From: Gramella sp. MT6
GTDB taxonomy: Bacteria > Bacteroidota > Bacteroidia > Flavobacteriales > Flavobacteriaceae
Assembly (NCBI RefSeq): GCF_019357415.1
Contig: NZ_CP048410.1
Location: 1,955,001-2,019,000 of the forward strand
DNA length: 64,000 nt
Direction of reading: 5' to 3'
The first letter of the stretch is position 1; each line of letters starts with the position of its first letter. Shown here piece after piece: positions 1-8,886 of the stretch. A model generated the notes under the pieces. It made no database searches, was not told the origin of the DNA, and worked only from the letters and a program-made list of their open reading frames with translations. A program made the position numbers and the translations under genes.

Positions 1-484
1 TTCTAATTTCAATTTTTGGCATTTTAAAGTCATATTCTTTGAACTTTGAATATGCATCCTTAGCGATGAGATTAAACTTTTTCTCAGCATGTTGGTAATA
101 CCATTGCGCTAACAATTTTTTGACTAAATCTTGTTTAATTTCGCCTTTACACACCACACAGAGTTTTCCAGCTTTAAGTTTCACTTGATTAATTGACCCA
201 TCGCTTACTTTTAAAATATAAGACTTCCCTAAATAGTGATGTGTCTCGCCTGATAAATACTGTCTTTCAGGAGTTCGAGGTAAAAATTGTTCAAAGTATT
301 TTTGTTGTTTTACGATCCAATGTGCTCGCTTTTCTACTTTACGCTCAATTTCTGGTATCAAAGTATTGTGAGGTGCTATAATATGTACAGAACCATCTGG
401 ATGAACTTCTATTGCTAAGGTCTTACGACTAGACCATTTTACTTCAAAGAATATATCTTTTGTGCCATACTGTATCCTTTGCAT
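1..484 (-). CDS. YgjP-like (DUF45) metallopeptidase, 3' part missing
   Basis: This is the last visible gene of the defence operon and is cut by the left window edge, leaving about 161 N-terminal residues. The fragment carries features of the YgjP/DUF45 metal-dependent hydrolase family: an N-terminal beta segment (KTLAIEVHPDGSVHIIAP), then LPRTPERQYLSGETHHYLGKSY at about residues 69-90. The HExxH zinc motif expected in this family would lie beyond the window. Its ATG shares bases with the hsdR stop (TAATG), which points to translational coupling. YgjP-like genes are repeatedly found beside type I restriction genes, and their role there is unclear. The family call is firm; the function is not. 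Confidence 0.8.
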   Translation of the reverse strand, partial: MQRIQYGTKDIFFEVKWSSRKTLAIEVHPDGSVHIIAPHNTLIPEIERKVEKRAHWIVKQQKYFEQFLPRTPERQYLSGETHHYLGKSYILKVSDGSINQVKLKAGKLCVVCKGEIKQDLVKKLLAQWYYQHAEKKFNLIAKDAYSKFKEYDFKMPKIEIR

Positions 485-3400
485 TAGAAATTATTTTTAG
501 CCACTCTTAAACACTTGATAAGAATTGTATCTATTTCATCAAAACTTATTTCAATACCAAGTTGGCCCCTTTTGCTGATTAGATAATCCTCAATTTGGTT
601 TTCTATTTTATTTTGGATATCAACATTTTTTTTCCAGTCCGTTATGATCAGGTTATTCACAATTTCTTCAATTTCGATACCTGCTTCTGCGACCTTGTTC
701 TTACTAAGTTCTTTATCTAGTTTTTTATTTAGTACTTCATTTAAAGCACCAAAAAATGCACGCGCTCGTGGATTGTTTTGAAGGATGGACGGTATGCCAG
801 CTTGATACCCATTAACTAAATCATTCCTGGTTTTTTGCATCATCTCGAGATATTCCTTCTCTGTAATCCTATCGTCATAAAAGCTTCTAATGGTTTCTTC
901 AATTAGTTGTGAGAATTTTTTGTAAAAGGCCTCGTCTTTTTCCATATTCTCAGTGATCACTTTTTTCATTTGATTCGCCATAAAGTCTGCTTTTGAAGCA
1001 GGCGTTTTACCATATTCAGTAAGCGCCTCCTCAACCATATTTTTATCAAATATGTTTACATCCCTAGTAAGGACTTGTACTTCATCTGCATCTATATAGC
1101 TATCTAGTAATTTTCGAACTCTTGGTTCATATTCTTTATAGGAAACCTTTTCAGCATATCTGAACTGAACCGATAATCGTAAGCTTTGAAACTTTTTTAA
1201 TTCACTTTTGTAAAACCCAATTTGTTCAGTATTAAATTCGATATAGAAGTCATCTGAAGCTAATGATGTCTGTAAGATTCTGGCAAATGCAGAAACACGT
1301 TCGTAGAATTGATCTCGTAAGTCTTTTTCGGAAATATGTCTTTCTAAAGCCTCTATGTCATTTTTATTATTTACTTCTCTAAAAATATCCCAAACCTCTG
1401 CGTGGCGAATGGGCACTTTTCTTATTTCATCCTTAATATCTACTACTGTGTTTTTTAAATCCTCTTCATCAAAATCTTCTAATGCACTATACTCGGTTAA
1501 TGCTTCGTCTAACTTTCCTAAAACACCCACATAATCTATAATATGGCCATATTCTTTTCCTTCAAACAATCTGTTGACACGTGCTATGGCTTGTAATAGG
1601 TTGTGGGCTACTAATGGTTTCGCTAAGTATAAAACTGTATTTCTAGGAGCATCGAACCCTGTAAGCAACTTACTAACTACAATAATTAGTTCGACCTCAT
1701 TACTATTTTCCTTAAAACGAGTTATAGTGTCATTTTCATAGGCGTCCTGATCATTAAATCGTTTTAAAATTTGCTCCCAGTACTTTCTAGATTCACTAGT
1801 AGTTTCAGACCAAACGTCATCATTATTCTGTCTGCTATCTGGTGGTGTGAAAACCACTCTCGTATTTATCTTTAAATCGGGATCTGTTTGAGATTCAAAA
1901 TACTTTTGATATTTGATAGCGGTATCAATTTTAGGGACTGCTAACTGTGCCTTAAAGCCCGTATCTTTCCAATTTGCTCGAAAGTGTTCTGAAATATCAT
2001 ATGCAATTTCCTCAATAACATGATCAGACTCATAAATCCTAGCAATGGTGGCAAACTTCTTTTTTAAGTCTTTTCGAGCTTCTTCATTTAAAGGTGCTGC
2101 TAAACGCTCAAAGCCTCTGTCAATTTTCTTTTTGTTGATACTTAGTTTTGCTGATCTCCCTTCATATAATAGAGGTAATACTGCACCATCCTTTACGGCT
2201 TGATCTATAGTATACTTGTGAATAAAGCCGCCAAATTTTTTAGAAGTGCTTTTTTGAGATTTCATTAAAGGTGTTCCGGTGAAACCGATGTAGGATGCAT
2301 TAGGTACAATACGTTTCATATTAGCGTGCGCTGAACCGTATTGGCTACGATGGCTCTCATCTACAAGAACAAAGATGTTTTTGGACTCATCTTTAAATGA
2401 TGCTCTTTTAGTAGCAATTTCAAATTTGTCTATAATAGTGGTTATGATTTCATTGCCTTTATCTTGCAATAGTTCGACAAGATCATTGCCACTTTTTGCT
2501 TTTTTAACGTGCTTGCCACAATTGACAAAGGTTTTGAAAATTTGTTTATCCAGACTTATTCTATCGGTAACTATGATTACTCTGGGTGAATCTATAGACG
2601 TATCCAGTGCCAACGCTTTCGATAACATTACCATTGTTAGTGATTTTCCACTACCTGTGGTGTGCCATATTACACCTCCCTGGCGGTTACCATCTTTGTT
2701 TTTAGTCTTGACGCGTTGTATTGTTTCTTGTACGGCAAAATACTGTTGATAGCGACATATTTTTTTATCTGGGCCATCAAATACAATGTATTTATAGCTT
2801 AAATCCAGCAAACGCATTGGACTACATAAGGAGTATAGCCCTTTATCTTGTTCCGTAACCAAACGGTCCTCGGCTGATGTTGTATTTGTCTTCTTTTTTA
2901 AAAGTTTGGTGATTTCTTTTTCTACTTCTTCTTTCCAGACTGACCAAAACTTTGCCGGTGTTCCTGTGGCTGCATATTTGACCTCATTGGGATGTACCGC
3001 TAACAACAACTGGGCATAATAGAAAAGTTTGGGAATACCTTCTTTTTCTCTTTGATTGCGAATGTTCTGAGAGATTGCTTCTTCTAGTGACTCATTTTTA
3101 TCACGACGTTTGTTTTCAATGACAACGAATGGGATACCATTAACAAAAAGAACAATATCCGGGCGACGTTTTCCTTGTACACCTTCTACTTCAAATTCCT
3201 CTGCTACGTGAAATATATTATTCTCCGGATGCTTCCAGTCAATATAATTTACGGTATAAGCCTTACGGTCCCCTTGTACTGTTTCGTTAAAACTTTTGCC
3301 CAGGGTTATCAAATCATATACACGCTCATTGGTTTGAACCAAACCTTCATTGGGGACATTTTTTAATGCATTGATGGCTCCCTGAATACTGCCTGTTGAA

Positions 3401-3600
3401 AATTTATACGAATCACCTTTATACTCAAATGAATTTATCTTAGATAATTGTTGAGCTAGAATAGAATCTAAAAGGACATTGGTATTTATTTTCCCTCGGG
3501 CGTCAAAAACCTCTTCGGGTAACAAATATTTCCACCCCATTTTTTGAAGTAGGGATAGAGCAGGTTTTTGAGAGTCACTGTATTCTGTGTAATTTACCAT
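484..3600 (-). CDS. hsdR: Type I restriction enzyme motor/nuclease subunit HsdR
   Basis: HsdR translocates DNA and cleaves it when the HsdM/HsdS complex meets an unmodified target. The 1038-residue protein has the family's usual length. An N-terminal PD-(D/E)XK nuclease is visible as D148 and E162-N-K164. It is followed by a superfamily 2 helicase core with Walker A TGSGKS at 315-320, the DESH box at 414-417, and the GFTGTP motif shortly after. No truncation or frameshift is seen. It starts one base after the stop of the upstream SLOG gene and overlaps the next gene, so it belongs to the same transcript as hsdM and hsdS despite five intervening genes. Confidence 0.97.
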   Translation of the reverse strand: MVNYTEYSDSQKPALSLLQKMGWKYLLPEEVFDARGKINTNVLLDSILAQQLSKINSFEYKGDSYKFSTGSIQGAINALKNVPNEGLVQTNERVYDLITLGKSFNETVQGDRKAYTVNYIDWKHPENNIFHVAEEFEVEGVQGKRRPDIVLFVNGIPFVVIENKRRDKNESLEEAISQNIRNQREKEGIPKLFYYAQLLLAVHPNEVKYAATGTPAKFWSVWKEEVEKEITKLLKKKTNTTSAEDRLVTEQDKGLYSLCSPMRLLDLSYKYIVFDGPDKKICRYQQYFAVQETIQRVKTKNKDGNRQGGVIWHTTGSGKSLTMVMLSKALALDTSIDSPRVIIVTDRISLDKQIFKTFVNCGKHVKKAKSGNDLVELLQDKGNEIITTIIDKFEIATKRASFKDESKNIFVLVDESHRSQYGSAHANMKRIVPNASYIGFTGTPLMKSQKSTSKKFGGFIHKYTIDQAVKDGAVLPLLYEGRSAKLSINKKKIDRGFERLAAPLNEEARKDLKKKFATIARIYESDHVIEEIAYDISEHFRANWKDTGFKAQLAVPKIDTAIKYQKYFESQTDPDLKINTRVVFTPPDSRQNNDDVWSETTSESRKYWEQILKRFNDQDAYENDTITRFKENSNEVELIIVVSKLLTGFDAPRNTVLYLAKPLVAHNLLQAIARVNRLFEGKEYGHIIDYVGVLGKLDEALTEYSALEDFDEEDLKNTVVDIKDEIRKVPIRHAEVWDIFREVNNKNDIEALERHISEKDLRDQFYERVSAFARILQTSLASDDFYIEFNTEQIGFYKSELKKFQSLRLSVQFRYAEKVSYKEYEPRVRKLLDSYIDADEVQVLTRDVNIFDKNMVEEALTEYGKTPASKADFMANQMKKVITENMEKDEAFYKKFSQLIEETIRSFYDDRITEKEYLEMMQKTRNDLVNGYQAGIPSILQNNPRARAFFGALNEVLNKKLDKELSKNKVAEAGIEIEEIVNNLIITDWKKNVDIQNKIENQIEDYLISKRGQLGIEISFDEIDTILIKCLRVAKNNF

Positions 3601-3601
3601 C

Positions 3602-4567
3602 CTATTTTGATAATGTTTTACGAAGTCCTTTCATGATCAAAAAGATTATTTCTGAAGTGTGAATTGTACTAAATAACCTTTCATTTTCTTGAATAGTCAA
3701 TCCATTATTTTTAGAGAGACGATCTAATGTATAATTAGATAAAAAGTTTGTAATCTGTTCGTAATCAATTTTATCTTCATCCTTTTTGGTATTATAGTAA
3801 CCTACAAACTCCTTGTAAATTTCGTTTTGAGATGATTGCCAATCAATAGTTAGTTCTTCAGGTTTATTACCTTTTAAGCCTTCTATTATTCTGGATGTGA
3901 CACCTCCAAATATTCCCATAAAATAAACAGGAATGTCTTTTTTTAAGGCAAGGATTGACTCTTCTAAAACTCCTGGAATTTTACCTTTGAAATTAGATAT
4001 ACTACCGCCAGTAAAAATTCTAGCGTCTGTATCTCTTTGCATTTCTTCTCTCATCTGACTTAAGCTTTCTGCCCATATATAAAGATTTTCATTTCCAACA
4101 GGCGGATAAAATTTTGATTTATCTATAGCTAAGTTTTTTGGCGGATCCACCGTTACGGGTAAAACGCCATTCTTCTTAAATTCTAAAAGATCAGACTTGG
4201 TAAGTTTTAGATGGATTGGAAAACTAAAATAATTTTTAAAGAATAATTTACTCACCTCTTTGCTCGGTCTATATTGATGAACAAGGTTTGAAAACAATCT
4301 CGTGTATCCATTATTTCTTAAATCACCACCATAAACCAGAGTGCTCCCATGAATTACTAAAAACCTTGTCAATTCCGTTATCAGATTACTCTGATGCGAT
4401 AGCGAAAAACCTAAATTTTCAATTTCAGGACTATCACTTATTGAAATAGCAATTTTTTTACCATCAAAAAGGTGTATCTCTTTTTCTTTGGGGGTTTCTT
4501 TAATATCACTAGCAACAAATTTATCTAGATCTTTAGTAGTTACTTTGGCTTTCCCTTTTTTCTTCAT
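3602..4567 (-). CDS. Stand-alone SLOG-fold protein, putative nucleotide-signal sensor
   Basis: The 321-residue protein has Rossmann-like SLOG signatures: a first strand KIAISISDSP at 38-47, STLVYGGDLRNNGYTRLF near 75-92, RIFTGGSISNFKGKIPGVLEES near 183-204, and a Gly-rich GGVTSRI near 221-227. The YGGD and GG...PG.EE motifs match the SLOG families linked to TIR genes. SLOG domains in ThsA of Thoeris bind the cyclic-ADPR-type molecule made by a TIR enzyme, so a sensor role here is inferred. The N-terminal 30 residues are Lys-rich and likely disordered. Its start overlaps the stop of the upstream TIR gene by four bases (ATGA). No effector domain such as SIR2 or a membrane helix is fused to it. 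The fold is likely, the ligand unknown. Confidence 0.75.
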   Translation of the reverse strand: MKKKGKAKVTTKDLDKFVASDIKETPKEKEIHLFDGKKIAISISDSPEIENLGFSLSHQSNLITELTRFLVIHGSTLVYGGDLRNNGYTRLFSNLVHQYRPSKEVSKLFFKNYFSFPIHLKLTKSDLLEFKKNGVLPVTVDPPKNLAIDKSKFYPPVGNENLYIWAESLSQMREEMQRDTDARIFTGGSISNFKGKIPGVLEESILALKKDIPVYFMGIFGGVTSRIIEGLKGNKPEELTIDWQSSQNEIYKEFVGYYNTKKDEDKIDYEQITNFLSNYTLDRLSKNNGLTIQENERLFSTIHTSEIIFLIMKGLRKTLSK

Positions 4568-5748
4568 ATCTCTTGAATATATGTTGGTAATAACAGAGGA
4601 GTAATAAATTTAATATTCTTATCTATATCATTGAGCAAACTAAGTTCCTCAATACCTATTGGAGGATCTGGATATAAAACAATTAAAGATTTTATATCCT
4701 TTTCTTTGGCTTTAAAATTTTCTACATCTATATAATTAAACAGTTCCGGAGCTTTAGGAAGTACTATGCAACTATAGTGTTTCTCCAAATCATACATTTT
4801 CAATATAGACTTTAAATAAAGTTCATTATACTTATCGCTAATAACTTGAGACAATACCAGATTTATAATTTCTTCAAAATTATCATCCCAAATTATGGTT
4901 GGGAAATTTCCACTATATGGGAAACTTCTTCTCTCTCCCTTTTTAATATCCATAACACCAATTATTGGACATCTATACCTCTTCGCAATTATGACTTCTT
5001 TTCTACACCATTCTCTATTCGCATACTCGTCTGTATTAAATATTACAAATGCAGAATGATCTATATGCCTTTTTATTTCGTTTTCGAATTGATGGCCATC
5101 TGCAATATCATTAGCGTCGAAAAATGCTTTTAGTTTCGTATTACTATAAATATGGTTCCTAAATTTTAAAGCTAATTCCTTACCATCTTGTTTAGCATGG
5201 GAAATAAAAAGTTTTATTGGTGGATCGCTATGTTCGTTCGTATCGTAATTATCTTCTACATTAAACAGAAATTTAGCAATACTTTCGAGTAATCGGTATT
5301 TTATAACTTTATCATTATTTTCAAAATCCTTATCCGGTAGCAAATAATTTTGGTCTGTTTTTATAAATTGAAATTTACTCAGGTATGTTGGATTAAAATC
5401 AAATGCATAAGAACTAAAAGGAATAGGAAATATTCTGGTATTTTTTTGCTTTGCTTTTAATAGACTGTCAATGGTATCTGTCCAGTTGGGATCGTTAAAC
5501 ATGTTATCGTCCACTAAAATTATAATTGCATTTTTATCTGACTCTGAGAATGGGATTTTGGCAAATGTAGCACTACCCAATGGCTGAGTCCTATAATGCA
5601 CTGGAATTTCATATTTAGCGTGAGTTACACTACCGTTTTCTCCACTATATGTATTATAAATACTTTTTGCATATTCCTTGCCTTCTTTGAATTCTGGATG
5701 CCATAAAACATATATAGATAATGGGCTTTTGAACTTTTTCATTTGCAA
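4564..5748 (-). CDS. TIR-domain protein with a second N-terminal TIR-like domain
   Basis: The 394-residue protein appears to have three parts. Residues 10-150 form an alpha/beta domain that resembles a degenerate TIR (SIYVLWHPEF, then IIILVDDNMF). Residues 177-300 form a clear TIR domain: IKLFISHAKQDG, FFDANDIADG at 209-218, and EWCRKE with E251 at the position of the catalytic NADase glutamate. Residues about 325-394 form a further alpha/beta segment. TIR enzymes of this type cleave NAD+ to kill the cell or make a signal. The gene overlaps the SLOG gene by four bases and the preceding TIR gene by ten, so TIR and SLOG are probably made together and act as signal maker and receiver. That pairing is inferred from context. 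Confidence 0.82.
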   Translation of the reverse strand: MQMKKFKSPLSIYVLWHPEFKEGKEYAKSIYNTYSGENGSVTHAKYEIPVHYRTQPLGSATFAKIPFSESDKNAIIILVDDNMFNDPNWTDTIDSLLKAKQKNTRIFPIPFSSYAFDFNPTYLSKFQFIKTDQNYLLPDKDFENNDKVIKYRLLESIAKFLFNVEDNYDTNEHSDPPIKLFISHAKQDGKELALKFRNHIYSNTKLKAFFDANDIADGHQFENEIKRHIDHSAFVIFNTDEYANREWCRKEVIIAKRYRCPIIGVMDIKKGERRSFPYSGNFPTIIWDDNFEEIINLVLSQVISDKYNELYLKSILKMYDLEKHYSCIVLPKAPELFNYIDVENFKAKEKDIKSLIVLYPDPPIGIEELSLLNDIDKNIKFITPLLLPTYIQEI

Positions 5749-6524
5749 GCGTTTTCTGCTAGTTTTAATATCCCAGCGTTTTTTATTTTTTCAGATTCAC
5801 TTCTTTTCGTAAATGCCAATTCAATTAAATCTTGCATTGCTTTCCTATCTTCCGTCCAATCTGCGACGACCGCATAACCAGAATTAAGATTTGCCGCGAA
5901 TCGAACAGGATAATTTTCGGGGTCGTAATATGTTCCTGATCCATAATCAGGATGAGAAGGAAGTCTGATTCCTAACAAACCTGCATATCTGTTACCGACT
6001 TTAACGTTTAAGGCACCAGCTATTTCCCAATCTACGTGTTTTCTGCATTTTGTGTTAGGTCCAAGTAAAACGGTAAGGACTGTGGTATCCTTCAAATAAC
6101 CCTCATTAATCAATCTGTTAATGTACCCATCGCTATTTTCTCCATCAATCTCATGCATCATTACTGATTGGTTAATAATAAGATCACCAAAAAGATTGTC
6201 AAATTCTTGTCGTTTTAACTGATCATCCTTATGATAATAGCTGATAAATACATTCCGTTTAGCAATGTTTTTCGGTAGGGTGTATCCCCATTTAAAATAG
6301 CCATCCTCGGCTCTAAACAAATTCTTGGGATACCATTTTCCATCAATCTTTTTAAAAATACCGCGAATGGTATTACCCTTATTAAATTCCTGTACCAACC
6401 AATTTCTGTCTTTAGATTCAAAATTTACTACAGAGTTACCTTGTAATAAACCAACAGTAACTGAATCTATCAATTGTTCATCAGGCCTGAATGATAATTT
6501 GGATATTAGATATTCCTTACTCAT
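5739..6524 (-). CDS. MTH538-type (ThsB-like) TIR protein with extra N-terminal domain
   Basis: The C-terminal two thirds of this 261-residue protein match the MTH538/DUF1863 TIR-like family, which includes ThsB of Thoeris. It shows NVFISYYHKDDQ at 91-102, HVDWEI at 163-168 with candidate catalytic E167, GIRLPSH at 185-191 and NLNSGYAVVADW at 212-223. The first 85 residues form a separate small domain (SVVNFESKDRNWLVQEF...KWYPKNLF) not seen in plain ThsB proteins, which might sense a trigger or bind DNA or RNA; I do not recognise it. The gene overlaps the downstream dual-TIR gene by ten bases. The TIR-fold call is solid; sensor or signal-synthase function is inferred. Confidence 0.8.
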   Translation of the reverse strand: MSKEYLISKLSFRPDEQLIDSVTVGLLQGNSVVNFESKDRNWLVQEFNKGNTIRGIFKKIDGKWYPKNLFRAEDGYFKWGYTLPKNIAKRNVFISYYHKDDQLKRQEFDNLFGDLIINQSVMMHEIDGENSDGYINRLINEGYLKDTTVLTVLLGPNTKCRKHVDWEIAGALNVKVGNRYAGLLGIRLPSHPDYGSGTYYDPENYPVRFAANLNSGYAVVADWTEDRKAMQDLIELAFTKRSESEKIKNAGILKLAENACK

Positions 6525-6534
6525 AATTTAATTA

Positions 6535-7083
6535 TTACAATTTCCAATCAAGAACATTATCCAATTGATGTGAGATTACATTGTGTTCATTGATTCTGTT
6601 ATACATTTTTAAATATTCTTTACTATAGCCAACAACATCAGATATATATTGGTTTAAGGATTGTGTACCTCTTATTATTCTAACGGTTTTTAAGTAATCC
6701 GGCAACGAAGCTTCAGCTATACCTTTTAAAGTAATAGCGCCTAAATCAGTTTTATCATATCCATACCCAATTTCCCATGGCACCCATTTACTTTGTATGG
6801 TGTTTCTAGAAAGTACGCATAACATATGACTGCTATTATTAATGCCTTTACTAATGCATTGGACTACACCTTTTGCATTTTGAATTTGTACTTGCTCTTT
6901 TAAATCGTAGTCATATTCATCTAAATACACATCAATATTGGCTTTCATTAAGTAATCTGCTATTTTTATACAATCCTCAAGATCACTCTTATGATGACTT
7001 ATGAAAACACATTCCTTACCTAAGGATTGGTTGGCTTTTGCTTGACTCCTATTAAGTGCATGAGATCTATTAATACCTGCCAT
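6535..7083 (-). CDS. Single-domain TIR protein
   Basis: A 182-residue protein that is almost entirely one TIR domain: CVFISHHKSDLEDC at 25-38, VYLDEYDYD at 52-60, and SKWVPWEIGYGY at 98-109. E104 aligns with the catalytic Glu of NAD-cleaving TIRs. The first 20 residues are polar and probably flexible. It lies two bases after the stop of the upstream ThsB-like gene and ten bases before the next TIR gene, inside the restriction operon. It may be an NAD-consuming effector or an adaptor. Nothing in the sequence separates these options. Confidence 0.8.
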   Translation of the reverse strand: MAGINRSHALNRSQAKANQSLGKECVFISHHKSDLEDCIKIADYLMKANIDVYLDEYDYDLKEQVQIQNAKGVVQCISKGINNSSHMLCVLSRNTIQSKWVPWEIGYGYDKTDLGAITLKGIAEASLPDYLKTVRIIRGTQSLNQYISDVVGYSKEYLKMYNRINEHNVISHQLDNVLDWKL

Positions 7084-7085
7084 GT

Positions 7086-7622
7086 TTAAATTTTAATTCC
7101 AAAAAAGTTAAAAGCATTCCTTTCAAAGCGTTCTGAATTATTTTTGATCTGGTGACTTGCATTATTTCTTTTCCATATAGCATAGTTGATTTTACTTTGT
7201 AAATCGCGCTCTATGTTCTTCCACTTCATGGAGACTGCATAACCAGAATCAATATTAGCTTGTAATCTTTCTGGAACAGAATGGCTTAAGGTTGGCAAGT
7301 AAATAGCTAACAACCCTTTTGGCTTAAAAGATCGTTTAGGATCTCTACTATTTTTATAACCTCTTAGGGATGCCCATAATTCCCAATCGATCCATTTTCT
7401 ATGGCCTGTTCGTTCACCAATGAGCACTATGGTTACAGAACAAGAACGCATTTTATCTCTTATTACCTTGTAGATTTGCTCATCCGTATACTCCGAAATA
7501 TCCTTTTTTAAAGAATAATCTGCCACTTTCATTCCTTGCTTGAGTTGACGTAGTTTCTTTATATAGCCTTGATCATTGTTGTGATGATAACTCACAAAAA
7601 AGTTTCTTGATTTAAGTGCCAT
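7086..7622 (-). CDS. Compact MTH538-type (ThsB-like) TIR protein
   Basis: This 178-residue protein matches the compact ThsB/DUF1863 architecture: NFFVSYHHNNDQ at 7-18, a helical region, TIVLIGERTGHRKWIDWEL at 64-82 with candidate catalytic E81, LLAIYLP at 104-110 and NIDSGYAVSMKW at 123-134. ThsB proteins of Thoeris respond to phage and make a cyclic or histidine-linked ADP-ribose signal. No ThsA with a SIR2 or macro domain is nearby; the only obvious SLOG partner is at 3602-4567. It begins four bases after the hsdS stop, so it is co-transcribed with the restriction genes. It is the first of the four TIR genes in transcription order. Confidence 0.82.
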   Translation of the reverse strand: MALKSRNFFVSYHHNNDQGYIKKLRQLKQGMKVADYSLKKDISEYTDEQIYKVIRDKMRSCSVTIVLIGERTGHRKWIDWELWASLRGYKNSRDPKRSFKPKGLLAIYLPTLSHSVPERLQANIDSGYAVSMKWKNIERDLQSKINYAIWKRNNASHQIKNNSERFERNAFNFFGIKI

Positions 7623-7626
7623 ATCT

Positions 7627-8886
7627 TTATAATTTCAGCCGCTTCTTTCCAGTCAAAAATTGCTGTATTATACCTTGTTTTTGTTTTTTTAGATTCTTTA
7701 ATTTCAAATCAAGTTTTTCAATTTCTTGATGAACTGCTTCAAGAATTCCTACAATTTTTTCTTGCTCAACTAGCGAAGGAAGTAAGAATTCTGTCTCTTT
7801 TAATATATAACTATATAAACGCTTTAAAGTCCCACCTTCCGTTTCGAAACGGACAAAATTCAAAACATAGAAAAGAAATTTATTAGTAACCAAGTTTTCA
7901 TTATTATCAATCCAAATTATATTTGAATCTTGATAATATGCTTCCTCTCCATTATAGACTACTGTTCGGCCTATGGTGCCAGAAGCAGAAATTAATATTT
8001 CACCAATTTTAGGATATGAAAATCTTTTTTTATACTCTTCAAATAGTTCCTCTTCTATGTAAGCGTCTGGCTCTTTGCCAAAAGTTCCGATTTTGTAAAA
8101 TGGAACTCCCCCTACAGGATTTGTTTCAGAATTAAATATTCTTTTGCACATTTTGACATTACCAATATCACCCAACTTCGAAATTTTCCATTCTTGATCA
8201 AATCCTTCAAACCGTTTCTTACCAGTAAGTAACTGTTGCATTAATCCTTTTTTGAGTTCCTGTTTTTGGGCAATCAGTTTTCCTTGTTCCTTGATGGCTT
8301 CATCCCAGGTGTTGATTATTGATGCTATCTTTTGCTGTTCTGGCAGGGGCGGGAGTGGAATGAATAATTTTTTTAAACCACTTGAATATATATGAACAAC
8401 AGAATGGCCTTGACCAATTTTGAATAATTGACTTCTAATGACATCCGTATTTAATAAGTATCCTAAATATTGAGAATCTTGATTTTTTTGTTTAAAAATA
8501 ATTATATCACCTCCAGCATATGCTGTCTGGTCTCCTAAATATGCTATGGATTTCCCGATTTCTTTTAGTGTTTCTCCAGAGCCAGCAAATAAGATATCAC
8601 CTTTTTCTATGGGGTTACTATTCTGCGCAGAATCTTTATTAATTCTTGATTTGAATGAGGTAGTGTAGTTATGATAATGTGTATAAATTTCGGCATATCT
8701 AACGCTAGGTAATCCCTCAATTCCCTCTTCTAAAATATCTTTTTTCGCGATACCTTTGCCTTTTGAAAATTCCCCAAGTTCATCTAAGGATTTGATACTC
8801 CAATTCTCAGGAATCCAACCTAACTTGGTATTCTTATAACCTTCTTTTGCGTTAACGATATTATAGTCTGTTTCCGATTCTATCAT
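7627..8886 (-). CDS. hsdS: Type I restriction-modification specificity subunit HsdS
   Basis: HsdS selects the bipartite DNA target for the methylase and nuclease. The 419-residue protein has two target-recognition domains (about 15-195 and 225-385). Each is followed by a conserved helical spacer: LPPLPEQQKIASIINTWDEA...LLTGKKRF in the middle and VEQEKIVGILEAVHQEI...FLTGKKRLKL at the end. Both halves look intact. The start codon overlaps the stop of the upstream PLD-fold gene. A second, single-domain S-like protein is encoded at the front of the same operon (11673-12260). Confidence 0.93.
   Translation of the reverse strand: MIESETDYNIVNAKEGYKNTKLGWIPENWSIKSLDELGEFSKGKGIAKKDILEEGIEGLPSVRYAEIYTHYHNYTTSFKSRINKDSAQNSNPIEKGDILFAGSGETLKEIGKSIAYLGDQTAYAGGDIIIFKQKNQDSQYLGYLLNTDVIRSQLFKIGQGHSVVHIYSSGLKKLFIPLPPLPEQQKIASIINTWDEAIKEQGKLIAQKQELKKGLMQQLLTGKKRFEGFDQEWKISKLGDIGNVKMCKRIFNSETNPVGGVPFYKIGTFGKEPDAYIEEELFEEYKKRFSYPKIGEILISASGTIGRTVVYNGEEAYYQDSNIIWIDNNENLVTNKFLFYVLNFVRFETEGGTLKRLYSYILKETEFLLPSLVEQEKIVGILEAVHQEIEKLDLKLKNLKKQKQGIIQQFLTGKKRLKL

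Noticed and set aside
2375..2749. 124-codon frame antisense to hsdR
   Set aside because: It is a reverse-frame shadow of the conserved helicase core.
3602..7622. Classical Thoeris system with ThsA
   Set aside because: No SIR2 or macro-domain effector is present; only ThsB-like TIRs and a separate SLOG protein are seen.
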